64,000 bases of DNA, taken from positions 1,531,361 through 1,595,360 of the forward strand of contig JAQFVV010000206.1 of NCBI GenBank assembly GCA_028023455.1. Direction: 5' to 3'. A model generated the notes under the pieces. That model saw only the letters and a program-made list of their open reading frames with translations. It did not search any database and was not told the DNA's origin. The position numbers and the translations under genes were made by a program. Positions 13,915 to 25,240 of the stretch are shown here, piece by piece (within the stretch, counting starts at the first letter, position 1; every line of letters starts with the position of its first letter). This DNA comes from Epiperipatus broadwayi. Lineage: Eukaryota > Onychophora > Udeonychophora > Euonychophora > Peripatidae.

Positions 13915-14280
13915 AGTGTAACTCAAAAAGGTTGGGTAATATTAAAAATAAGATAGAGTTGGTTTATAAAATTAGTTGTGATCTTTGCAATATGATATAT
14001 GTAGGTCATACAGGAAAGACTGCCATGGAAAGAGATAAGAAACATGATAGGGCAATTAACAGAAAAGATCAGGACCATATATACATTTTTTGGGTACTGG
14101 GCATAAAATGAATTGTGAAAAAACTACTCGGTAATAAAGTATATTAAAAATTACAAGAAAAGAAAATATTATGAGACTTTATATTTTCAAAAAAATTTAA
14201 ACAAATGTGTAAACATGGTTAAAGGTCCAGCACAATTAGAGGGAAATGGACATTGTTAGATTATTGGAAACTTTAGTTAT
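13915..14280 (+). pseudogene. Penelope-like element relic: GIY-YIG endonuclease end
   Basis: The plus strand reads IELVYKISCDLCNMIYVGHT, then GKTAMERDKKHDRAI, at about 13955-14060. This is a GIY-YIG nuclease signature (VYKI..C ... YVG.T.) of the kind fused to reverse transcriptase in PLEs. A stop and frameshift follow near 14108. Reading then resumes with YIKNYKKRKYYETLYFQKN and CVNMVKGPAQLE at about 14130-14245, which fits the conserved C-terminal tail. The RT part upstream was not recognised. It is a dead copy, distinct in sequence from the PLE at 57.5 kb. Confidence 0.75.
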
Positions 14281-15587
14281 AATTTTAAAAATAGAAGGAA
14301 GGAATTATCATTATTATTTTTTTAGATTATTTGTAAGTATATATTATGGGGGGAGGGAGACTGTAATAAGTTTAATCATTTTTATGTACATATATGTATT
14401 TTACTAATTATATTTAATGTATATATTTTAATAATTATATTTATTGTAATGTAGGGTAATGGAGCAGATTATGGGAAAACTTAAGGTGGGGAATGGAAAG
14501 GGAATGTAAAGTTGCTAACAGGTTTCTCTGGGCATAGTTATTGAGAGATTCTATTTAAGGAGAAGTCACAGTATATCACATCACATCACATGTGGTTGTA
14601 TAAAAAGAAGCATCTTAAAAAGTTTTGTTAAGTCATGAAAGCCAGATTGATGTATTAAATAATATTTTTATTTATAGTAAGTTGTCTATTTCAATTTTGT
14701 TTTTAATTTTATATCTAGAAAGCAACATTATGGACAAATTTTAACATTGAAATTTTATTATTCAAAGTAAAATTAGTAGTGTAGTCATGGTAAAAGTATT
14801 GCTGCCTGAAGAAAAAATATCACATGACTTTCTCTACTTACTATTAATATATCTGCCCTAAGAGCAATAATTCATACTATTTACTTTATTCAAAAACTGT
14901 CTATTATAAGTTTTAATAGCAATAGTCATCATATGGTATTATTAAAAAAATTAAAGATAGTTCTGAATAAGTGAATGCAAATTCTGTTTTCTACATAAGA
15001 ACATTATTAGTCAGAAAGTAGATTTTGAATTTGAATATAATACTATCAATCTAGTAATCATTGGTATCTCAATCTTAAAATAAAATAAATAGACTCAATT
15101 ATAACTTGCAGATGGCAGCCCTGAGATGAACACCGTGGGACAATTGCATGTTTAATATATAATGAAATATTCTTTTACAGAATCTGAAAGTTTGATTTAC
15201 TTCATTTTATACTTCATTAAAATTAACTTCATTGGAAAAAAAAAGTTTAAAAAATCTTCATCAATTTTTTTATTTTTTTTTTTATTAATTTTAAAATATT
15301 TTACATTTTTTCTTTTTGGAAATTGTAAAAGATAAGTAATTTATATTTAAATTTTTTATCTGATCTTTTTTTTTCTACATATTTTTCTATAAAGATTATT
15401 GATCACTTTCATGAATTCAATTAGTTAATCAGTTGAACATAAATGCACATGTTAAATAAAATGGAAGTGAATTCTAATCTGATATTATAAAGTATATTTT
15501 CTTCAGCATGACATTAGGTTTCCTTTTCCCCCTAAAATGCTCAATCATTTTAAATGATAACTAAAGAGATTTTTTTTTTCCTTTCAG

Positions 15588-15651
15588 CTAGTAAATGGGA
15601 AACGCCACCTGATGGTAAACCTGATTTATATGATGCCAGACGCAGGCCCTG
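15588..15651 (+). CDS. CACNA2D: Calcium channel alpha2/delta subunit, exon A (end of VWA_N, start of VWA)
   Basis: The exon encodes SKWETPPDGKPDLYDARRRP plus the first two bases of a Trp codon. It is preceded by a long pyrimidine tract and CTTTCAG, and followed by the donor GTAAGT. The first two bases complete a codon begun upstream (phase 1), and the 3' end is phase 2. The DLYD.R.RPWY stretch is the conserved hinge between the VWA_N and VWA domains of alpha2/delta proteins. These extracellular, membrane-anchored subunits traffic Cav1/Cav2 channels to the surface. Joined to exon B it restores the RRPWY motif in frame. The local sequence looks nearer to the vertebrate alpha2delta-1/2 group than to -3/4, but the paralogue is unresolved. 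Confidence 0.85.
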
Positions 15652-15934
15652 GTAAGTTCAAAATTAATAAAGAAAACAAAATAAAGATATAATTTCATAA
15701 AATACACTTTAAAATAAATAAATTGTTTAAGTATGTGCATGCTTATATATAAGCAGAAGGTATATTTACAACTTTCTTGCCTATAGTTTTACTAATCTTT
15801 AATGATATAGTGTTCAATTTTATTCACTGACATTTCCACAAGATGGTGTAATCTCAATCAAAATTATTATGGTTGGGAAATAATTTAGGACAAGTACTCT
15901 GGAAACAATAGTAAGTAGAATAATGTCATCATTA

Positions 15935-16235
15935 TCATCAATGTACTGCAGGATTAAAATCTCCATGAGCTGAATAAGTTTCTTTAATTCATAGCCATTT
16001 GCCTCTTATCATTCCATCAACTTTTTTTATCCCATTCATATTTTTGCTGGATCTTTTGCAGTCTTTTGGAATTAAGTCTTAAGACTTTAATCATCATTCG
16101 ACTGCCTTTTTTTAGTGACAGATCCAATCAGTTCTATTCCACTTCCCACTTTTTTCATTGATATTATTCTTGTACCAATGTTCCTTATTTTGAATCCCTT
16201 CTTATTAATGCTAACATAATGAAGAAAATGTATGT
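15935..16235 (-). pseudogene. Decayed 3' end of an RTE-type LINE
   Basis: On the plus strand TGTACTGCAGGATTAAAATC and, further on, GGATCTTTTGCAGTCTTTTGGAAT parallel the 3' end of the LINE at 44.85-45.05 kb (CCACTGCAGGATGAAGG ... GGGTCTTTTACAATCTTTTGGAAT). It is therefore a minus-strand fragment covering the C-terminal region after the reverse transcriptase. It is too diverged to keep an open frame. Confidence 0.6.
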
Positions 16236-17697
16236 GGTTTGGTGATAAAACACAAATATAAATCATATAATTTAGGAATTTGTGGTTTTAGAGAAGAATA
16301 GATGGTTTATATTGAGATTGTGGTATCAAGAATTTTACAAAACGTTGAGTTGAGTATAAAAGTTTATTTTATAAAAAGGCAATCATGGAAGTTATTTTGG
16401 AAAATTGAGAATAAATGTTTATTGTAATCATTAATACTCTCAATGTGAATTTGTTAAAAAAGCTATGACTTCAGAAGATTTATATCACATTACATATTAT
16501 ATTCATGTATTAGTTAACATTAATATCCATTTATAATATCTTAAAGTAAAATTTAAAAGTTTGCTTTGAATGTACAGGTTGTATCTATCATTTTGAAATC
16601 TCTTCTTAGAATCATAAACTTTATAAAAATTAATAGTCATTTAAATCTATTCCTGTAATGGTGAATGGAAAATGTTTAAGTAAAATATAATGTATTATCA
16701 TAATTTATTAATGAATTAAATAATTGAATTTAATAAAAATAAAATAAATTACTTATATTTACTGTATTATGAAGAAGTGTTGTATTTCTAAATGAAAAAA
16801 AATTGATACAATAATAAAGTTGGTTCTTTTAAAATTGAGCAATGAAAAGAATTAAAAAAATACTTCTACAATGTTTTTGTTGTTTAATTAATTACTATAG
16901 TGAATATTAATGAAAATTAAAATAAACTTAAATTCTCTATCAACCTACATTTACTTGATTCAAAGAAGTTGTGCATTTATATGAATCAAAAGAATCGTAA
17001 TACAGAATAAATTGTTTTCTTTATTCGCAGTTTCAGAAATTGTGGCTTAATGTAAAAGTAACTGATACACTTTTTTTGTTGAGATTTTGAAATTAAAGGT
17101 TTAGCTTAGAATTTACAAATTTTATAATATTAGATATTATATATGGCTGAAAATTTTACATAGTTTAAGGTTAAGCTTAACTTTCTAAAAATGTATTATG
17201 GATATTAAACTCTGACTACTTACTTTTTCTTTTAATCCTAACAGTAAAAGCTGTGGTCATATTTGTCCTGTTTCTATGTATGCTGAAAATGAGCTTTTAG
17301 TTTAGAATTGCAAATGTTTTGGTTTTGTATATCATGTATAATTGAGAAATAATATATATTTTATATATTCACACATCATAAAGACAAATCCAACTTGATC
17401 TGATTTTTTAATAAAGCAACTTTGTGCTATAAGAATTGTAGCATTTATATATATTTCTGACATTATATTGACTGACCTAAATTTGCCTGGAAAATCAAAG
17501 GACTTGATTTCATATAGTTTGGAATAATGGCAGCCTACATGTTTATAATATTTAATACTTTAAGTAATATAAACATATATATATTTGCAAGGAAATCAAG
17601 TCATACATCATTTGACGTAATTCAATAAGCTTGTACTATAAATGTTATATAATGAGCATGCTAATAGCTCTTAACAAGATTTTCCAAATATTCCTAT

Positions 17698-17736
17698 CCT
17701 CAGACTAGTTTCTAGCTCTGGTTATCATCAGTGAGG
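17698..17736 (-). ncRNA. Candidate type-I hammerhead ribozyme (family B)
   Basis: The minus strand reads in order: CCTCA, CTGATGA, a 12-base stem-II region, GAAAC, TA, GTC, TGAGG. CCTCA and TGAGG pair perfectly as stem I. CTGATGA and GAAA are intact core boxes. AC/GT flanking TA gives a two-base-pair stem III, with GTC as the cleavage triplet. Such very short stems III are known from hammerheads of PLEs and animal retrozymes. Stem II is weak here, which is the main doubt. Confidence 0.6.
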
Positions 17737-17936
17737 TGCTAAGATATTCAAAAGCTATTAATATATGGTGTATCTGAACTTAGTTCAATCCCATATGACT
17801 ATTTAAGTTAGCTAGCTGGATTTGAAGATATGTGGATGTTTGAAAATTTCAGATTTCCTATTTAAAAAGTTAACTATTAGATGAATGTTGGAACTTGATG
17901 TGGTATTTTTAAATCTAATGCCTGAATATCCGAGAG

Positions 17937-17975
17937 CCTCACTGATAACAGTCAGAGCTAGAAACTGGCCTGAGA
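17937..17975 (+). ncRNA. Decayed family-B hammerhead motif (right arm)
   Basis: This is the mirror copy of the motif at 17698-17736. CCTCA is retained, but the core box is CTGATAA (G8 changed to A), the cleavage triplet reads GCC and stem I ends TGAGA. GAAAC is intact. It is expected to be inactive. Confidence 0.5.
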
Positions 17976-19879
17976 ATAGGAATATTCAGAAAAGCTTGTT
18001 AAGGGCTATTAGCATGCTCATTATAATATATATATATATGTGTGTGTAGATATTAAATTTAAAATATATTTATATAAATATTCTAAAAAAGATATTGAGG
18101 GGAAAAAATACTCCAGTTATTTAATTATTTTTTTAGGTCTAAAACTAGATTAAAAAATACTAGAGATTTAAAAAAAAAAATGGATTTAAAAGGTTTTGTA
18201 AAAACAGGAACTAAAATGTTAGTACAATGAAGAAACTCTAAAAAAAGGTAAATTATTACTAAAAATATAAAAGAAATAGTTTAAATTTTGTGGGTCTTTT
18301 TAGAAACATATTGAAGAACTTTGAAGAAAATAACTGAAGGAAATGTAAAAATTTTTATAGATATGAGTAAAATCAAAATACAATAGAAATCCAAGGACAT
18401 GTTCAATGCTTAATATCTAAAAGTTTTCATATAAATCAGCTTCCTAGGTTTAAGCTATTTTAATTTTAACAGTTCAATCAGAATTTTTTTAATGTCAAAA
18501 GCATTAATATTAAGATAAAACCAATAAAAAATACTAATTTCAAAGACAGCAATATTAACAATGTTATAGGTACTAAAGATCAAAATAATAAATATATCAA
18601 TAAAGGAATTCTTATGGACAGTAAAATTACAACCAACAATTGAGAAACATCTGAAAAGAAAAAGAATGAATATTTTTTAAAAAATTATTTTTCAAAATAC
18701 TACAGAAAAAACAAAATTACACATAATTTTGCATAATAAAAAAATGGTGGACAAAGAAAAGCTTATTACTACTCTCAGACCAGGCACATCTTATGCATGT
18801 TTTAAAAAATCAACTAACCTCAAATTAAATCTGACACTTTTGCAAGGCAGCATAGGCATCAGCATAAAGCATTTATTATTATAAGGATACCCAAAACATT
18901 AATGTTTTTTATTAATCATTATATAGATGCAGCATTGGATGAATTATTTGTTCATCATTTGTATTTAAATTACATTGAGGTTCTTGACAAAAGTATGTCT
19001 AATTCATAAAATTGACCATGTTTGTCTTTTATCCCCAAAAGGTTTCTTAATGATCATATACTCAATAACAAAAAAAAAATCAAAGCAAAAAACTTTACTC
19101 AAATGTTAATTGAAATAAAATGTATTATATTTTTAAAGACATTAAGCATGTTATCTCAGGAAAAAAAATACGTATAGTTATGCAATTTAATCATCAAACC
19201 TATTCTAGAGTCTTAGAAAATACTGCAGTTATATTGAATTAAAATTTGCAGTGATTAAAATTGACAATAAAACTATAAAATAAGAAATTTTACTTTTCAT
19301 TTATAAATGGACAAAAATCAAACAATTGAAAATATATCAGTAATAGATTTCCATGCACAGTATACATCAAAAGTAGAATATCCTGCCTGTTTTAAATGCT
19401 GTAGACTAAGATCATTGCATCCATTTGACCAATGAATATATTACTTGCTGGTTTCTTGAAAATGCTAGGCATAGTTTGCTTATACCCTTAATCTTTTCAT
19501 GATCTCAAGTCATGAGTCAAAGGAACTATCAATCCAAAGTCTTATATTGAGAAAAGTGCTGCCATTATATTAAGGTATAATGAAAGTATAAATAACTTTA
19601 AACAAGCCAATAATAATAATTTGTCCATAACAGGTTAGTTTATTAATTACAAATCTAAAGACATAACAAATTTTGAAATTGAAAGATTTCAAAACAGTGT
19701 TAACCCAACCATTTCCATTCTAACAAAAATCAACATACGTCACTGCAAATTAAGTACATTACCTTCTGAATTATCATCTTAGTATGAGAAAAAATGATTT
19801 CTCAGAAGCAAGATAAACAAATTCTTTTTTAAAAAAAGGGAATACAAAACACAAAAATAAAAAAATAAAAAGAATTTTG

Positions 19880-21760
19880 TAGACTATTATAATGATCCGG
19901 GATTAGGGACTTAACGTAATCTACACTACAGGGCGCTACTAGGCATTTGAACCTAGAAAAATTTATATAGTAGGCAGATACATAAGTCAAAAAAAAAATT
20001 ATATTGGTTGATTCCGGTCGTTAGCCCATTGTCACTAGCTCAGTGGAATAGCAGAGATTTATATTTTATAATAAATTCTTATCTAAGATACATTTCAATA
20101 TTAAAAAAGGAATAAAATAAGCCACTTCCAGAAATTAACACACAAACATTTATTTACGCACATATATATAAAATTTAGCATTATTTTAGAATAACTTTTA
20201 CTTTGGATTTTAACTTGATTTTAGAATTTAAATTTACATTTTAATTTTTATAATATTATAAGTTTACATTTTAATTTTTATAAGTTCGCACAGATGGATT
20301 TATGAAAGTTTGTTTTATACTGTGGAGTATAGATCAGTTACACAGATTACGTGGTCAAAAACATTTCCATAATAAACATAAACGATCAAAATATAAAGTC
20401 ATTGATGGAATTGCAGAGGGAAATTCATAAGAAACCCAATGGCATTCATCATAAGATGCCCCATTTACACCATTAACTTAAAAGACATCTGAAATAAATA
20501 CATCTTAGATACTAACTGTAAGGTATCAGTATTTACCGAATGTCTATATATTTTGATCAAATATGAAAACCAAAAACACAATAACCGATAATGAATCCAT
20601 GCAAGTGTCTATATCCAACTTAAATTTAATGCATTTTTATATAGTGTCAAGTATGAATAGACTATGTAGATTGCATTTGAAAAGAAAATATTTTATCCCT
20701 TATTTAACCCTAGGCCAAAAGTTCGCAGTTAAACTAACGTCAATCCACCTGATATATCAATGTATTCAATGTAATACGAATACGACAACACCAATAGGTT
20801 AAGAGAAGAAATTGCCTCTTGTCAGATAGGAATACTACATCTATCTGATGATAAGAGCAATAAAAAAAAACTCCATAGGAAGGAACTGTGGTCTCCATGT
20901 TATAATTTTCTCCGTAGGCAAAATGAGAGTGTGCGGCGTATAAAGTGATTCTGCCCATAGCGAATCTCGTACTACATCTACTAATTACACCAATATATCG
21001 AATCCATTGACCCAATTCAACTACGAAACAAATAACCTAAGATTACCCTCCCCTAATAAAACTTTACAAATTTATATAGCCATTCATGCCCGACTTAAGT
21101 TTAACATTTATATAATTTAATTTAATGAAAAACAGAAATCATAATAAAAACTTAAAAGAACAAAAATAAATAAATAAATAAATGGAAATGATTTTACAAA
21201 AGAAATACATCCAATTAAAATTACTTATTAATAAATAAAGTTGGTCAGATAGGATTCTATTTCTATAAATTAAATATTGGGAAAAAGTTTATATTTTAGA
21301 GTTCTTAATGTTTTCAAATGTCCATTAATTATATATATTTCTTACTGTTTTGAAAAATGTCCATAGTCTCTGATTTTTTGTAATGGAAGATGTTAATTCC
21401 CACGAAATCATAAGGAGATTGGTATGCCGTTAACCGTTGGTCCTTTATGGTTGATAATATTCTTCCGGGCCTTGATGTCCTATGGTCCACAATATTGGAA
21501 AACGATGTTTCATTTTTTTAAACAATTGAAGGAATTGAAAGTGCATCCTTCAATCCCTTCTCCTCCAACCCTCTCCAACTTAACACATATCTGTCCTCTC
21601 TTAATAATAATTATTCACTCACTTTTTATAGTAGCCTTTCAGATCCAGTGGACATTACGTCACGACGATGTGATGGTCTTTTCGCTGAGGTCTGATTCCA
21701 TTGTTTTTCTCTCCTATCTGACCTTTGCTTATACATTTTAAATGCCCAAGGGCTAGTTTA
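19880..21760 (+). other. Unassigned higher-complexity block, possibly a degraded transposon
   Basis: This stretch is less AT-biased than its surroundings and carries CpG-containing words (GATCCGGGATTAGGGAC, GATTCCGGTCGTTAGCCC, AGAATCTCGTAC-like, GACATTACGTCACGACGATG). That suggests imported or formerly coding DNA. Open frames of 79-105 codons occur on both strands, but none shows a motif I recognise and they overlap one another. No terminal repeats were found by eye. I cannot name it. Confidence 0.3.
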
Positions 21761-24254
21761 TATTTAAAGTAATTAAAAAAATCATTTCCATTTTCTGATT
21801 AATTAATGTGTTTTCCAAACTTAAAGATATATTTTTATCTCTAACTCTTTTTGTTGAAAGATTTAGTTTTTCTATTTTTAATAAAGTTTTATTTTAATAA
21901 TTTTTTTTTTCTGTGCGATTTTATATGTATACGAGTTTAAGATGATTTTTTTTAATTTTCAATTTTTAATTCTTAAAAAAAGAAGTTTTATTTGCGAACT
22001 TTTATTTTTTCATGTTTAATAAAAAAAAAATAATTTACTGTCATATGTGCAACAAAAGATATAAATAATGAACAAAAAATTCCAGAGACACTGATGGTAA
22101 GAATAACTTCAGAAGGACACAGTTTTTAACATAACATATAATGACCAGTTATGATAAAGAATTTTCAACTCTTAAAGTAAGAGGATGAATATGAGAGCTA
22201 AAATTCATTAATTCATTAGGTTCTTTAGCAAGATATCTGTGGGAGTATTGACAATTACAGAAATAAAATACTAAAAAATAATAATCTTGCAAGTGGTGTT
22301 GCCATTTTAATCAATAAAAAATAATATCGGGATCAATAATTAACTATACGTGACACAATAGTAACATATTTAATCATATCTCTGGGCATTTAAAACATTA
22401 AAATTCTTGCCTATTTATATTATCTATCCCAGAAAGAAAATAAATTGAGAAAATAATTAACCAAATAAAATACTATCAATCAATAAATCATGCTCCATGC
22501 ATCATAATTTGTGCTTTCAACTGCCAAGTGCAACATTTCCCAAAGGGGATTAAATCAATACTTATTACATAATATGGATACTTTAGTAAAGTATTTTCCA
22601 AAAAGCTCATGTTCGTTTTCAAATAACATCTCATTCACATTGATTGATCACATTATCTTTTTGCCTAATCTATGATTGAAGTGAATTAGTACTGAATCAC
22701 ATCATAATAAAAAAAAACTTCAATACATATGTTAGAAAAAAAATCCCATTTAATTTATAAGAGAATCCTGATAATCTGCTAAACTTATTATTAATTATTT
22801 TAACTTTAAAAGTGTCAGCTAGCATACATCCAAAAACAAATTTATGAGATTTTTACAGTCCACCAATCAAATCATTTATAAAGTATCAAATCATATTTCA
22901 TAAAACATACAAGATACTTTATGAAAGAAATGTCATATATACTAAAACAGATTTATTTATTGGTTAAATATAATGAAAAAATTAACATAATAAAAAATCA
23001 CTATAATAAATTACATGGCATTAACCAAAAAGATATACAGATACTTAAATTCAGAAAATATAACAGCGTCATCCACAAAGCTGAACTGCATAACAATGAA
23101 ACATGTCTGGAGAAGATCATATTACTCCAAAGGTAATTCAGATATTAAAAGAACTATATGGTAATATTTTAGTTGAAAGTCAGATTGATCATGTAATTTA
23201 GAAATATTTCAAACATCTGTATCTATGCTTACATTAAATAATATTAGAATAAAAAACTGCTCTTGTATTAATAACTGAATAAATACCAGACAAACTTTCA
23301 TTTACAGAATTTCTATGTATTTTAAAAGGTAGTTTATTTTACCATATACAATAACATATATATCAAATAAAGAAAAAGTTTCATATTTAAGATCAAATCA
23401 TAGCATGTTACATTCAGAAAAGACAGTGATGTATTTTTATAGTTTCTATTCTTCTTGTATGACTCTCAACGTAAATACTTATATATACTACTGCATAGAA
23501 ACAGGTCATTATTGATGATAATGTTGTTGTTAGCCAGCATTGTATTTAAGTCACAGTGGATCCCATGAATTAAATAATCCCTGTGGTCACATTATAAGTC
23601 TTATTATTTTTGGTAGATATTTTAAGTTCCCCTAATACTATATTTATCACTATTCATTGAACTGTCAAGTAGAATAATAATGATTGGTTCGGGAAATTGC
23701 CTTACATCTTACTAGCAATATAAATCTTGGAGATGATAACACAGCTCTTATTAGTTTTGTCACGCATCAAAAAACTTGGATGGCAAAATTTTGCTTAATG
23801 GATTATAGGAGAAGATTAAATTTTATCTTAATTACTGAAAAAGGAACAATCAATTATATGCAGAAAAGTTTGTTTCATCTGATTCACGTAATTTACAAGT
23901 TGTGTCAATGGACCATCCAAGACTCTTGTTGAGAAATGGTATAGTTGAAAACAAGCTGAAATAAAACTTAATGACTGGATTACCAAATGGCATTGTAATT
24001 GAATTTTGAGATGTAACATCATTATTTGATCTTTGTACAATATTTGAGTTATATTATTTCTGTTTTCTGACCATTTATATCTAAGTAGGCTAATCATCAT
24101 CTCACCAAGTATGGTATTTTTGCCAATTTCACCTTGTTAGATGGCTGATAATTAAGAAAGTTAATGATAAATAGAGGATCACTACATATCCCTTCAATGA
24201 CCGTTGTTTCTAGCTAGTATTCTTTTGTAATAAGTCTAAATCACAGATACATAA

Positions 24255-24540
24255 ATAAAAACTGATAAAACATATCTTTTAAAACCTTCCATTTCAAAGA
24301 TATAGACCAAAAGTTTCCATACAAGTTTAATTCTAATATTAATTTTATCTATTATGTTTCCATTTGTATTAATAAGCTTGTCAAAGTATTTGTAGTTATT
24401 CTTCTAATTCATGATTATCTATCTTTATTTTCTAACATTATTTTAATCTTTTTAGTGTTTATCTTTACTTCTACTCTCTTATTTTTATCTGATAACTGTT
24501 GTGACATTTTCTGAAGCTCTGAAACTTTATTTTCAAAACA
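24255..24540 (-). pseudogene. RTE-type LINE relic, left part
   Basis: The plus-strand text TCTATTATGTTTCCATTTGTATTAATAA and the following bases track the LINE at 45360-45600 (minus strand), through the region encoding the segment after the catalytic FADD box. The reading is broken by stops. The relic stops at the TATTTTCAAAACA duplication and resumes at 25173, so it was split by a later insertion. Confidence 0.7.
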
Positions 24541-25159
24541 TTACATGATCACCATTCTTTATACTTATGCAAGCTGAATATACAGAGGCAAAACTCTACA
24601 TACAGTAGCACCACTCAGTGCAAGCCAAAGTAATTTATGGATGTAGGAAGGTTTGTGCATAAAATCCCTATCTAGTGCTTACTCATCCAATATCCCCAGA
24701 CTAGTTTTTAGTTTATGGCCTCTGGAAAAAACAGCTTGTGTATGCACAAAGAATGATTATCATATGATGTTTGAAGGTTTAATATCAATCCTGCCCAATA
24801 GTATTATAATGACTGTGGTTATTAAAGAATCAAAGATACCAAAAAGTATAGATGCTGAACTGAGTTCAGATCTATGCAACTATACACACTAATGAACTTA
24901 GATTTAAAACATTACTGTGTTTTCATTTTGAACTCAAAGCAAAATGGCTGCTGGAGGCTTGAATTAGATCCTAAGATCTAGGTGCAGTGCTCTCAGATAC
25001 AAGGCTCCTCACTGATGAAAGCCTCAAGCTAGAAACTAGTCTGGAGATATTGTATGAATAAGCAGTAGATAGGGATTTTATGCACAAACTTTCCTGCATC
25101 CATTGATTACTCTGGCTTGCACGGAGTGGCATTACTCTATAGAGAGTTTTGCCTCTGTG
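24541..25159 (+). mobile_element. Hammerhead-bearing foldback element with 13-bp target duplication
   Basis: It is flanked on both sides by TATTTTCAAAACA (24528-24540 and 25160-25172), and the two halves of one LINE relic lie outside these copies, so the insertion boundaries are well defined. The left ~185 bases are an imperfect inverted copy of the right ~160 bases (CATCCATTGATTACTCTGG..., AGGGATTTTATGCACAAA). Each arm contains a hammerhead-like block, better kept on the right. There is no open frame of note. A variable-sequence 13-bp duplication points to target-primed insertion rather than cut-and-paste transposition. Confidence 0.75.
25007..25046 (+). ncRNA. Candidate hammerhead ribozyme (family B, partly decayed)
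   Basis: In order: CCTCA, CTGATGA (25012-25018), stem II with AGC/GCT around CTCAA, GAAAC (25032-25036), TA, GTC (25039-25041), TGGAG. The core boxes and cleavage triplet are intact. Stem I pairs at only about four of five positions, including one G-U. The opposite arm (about 24690-24725, minus) keeps AAAAC-TA-GTC-TGGGG but has lost CTGATGA. Confidence 0.5.
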
Positions 25160-25172
25160 TATTTTCAAAACA

Positions 25173-25240
25173 ATCACATCATTTGCAAAATCTAGCTGCT
25201 TTAAATATTCTCCATATACAATATCAAAAATAAATAATTA
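25173..25240 (-). pseudogene. RTE-type LINE relic, right part
   Basis: ATCACATCATTTGCAAAATCTAG and the following bases align with AACTACATCATCTGCGAAATCTAA of the LINE at 45592-45625, exactly where the relic at 24255-24540 leaves off. This stretch covers the FADD box of the reverse transcriptase on the minus strand. It shows that the foldback between the two halves arrived after the LINE. Confidence 0.7.

Larger units (their letters stand above)
1..15587 (+). other. Intron (or 5' flank) of the alpha2/delta gene, upstream of exon A
   Basis: No exon of the host gene was recognised here. The exon at 15588 begins inside a codon, so transcript sequence must lie further upstream. The elements found are listed separately. 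Nothing else supportable was seen in 471-1949, 3341-6255, 7213-9440, 10548-12180 and 14281-15570, which are AT-rich DNA with short homopolymers, an AAT run near 3406-3424 and a TG/TA run at 7212-7256. The stretch 12181-12600 is unusual in being almost free of C on the plus strand. Confidence 0.6.
17587..18034 (+). mobile_element. Foldback element with hammerhead-like motifs in both arms
   Basis: The left arm (about 17587-17745) is an inverted copy of the right arm (about 17930-18034). Both contain the outer block ATGAGCATGCTAATAG and a shared inner block. The plus-oriented unit starts near 17750 (AAGCTATTAATATATGGTGT), matches the unit at 35937-36270, and ends in the hammerhead-like block. 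The inverted 3' end placed at the 5' side is the same geometry as the PLE at 57.3 kb. Flanks are TA-rich, so a target duplication could not be called. Confidence 0.65.
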
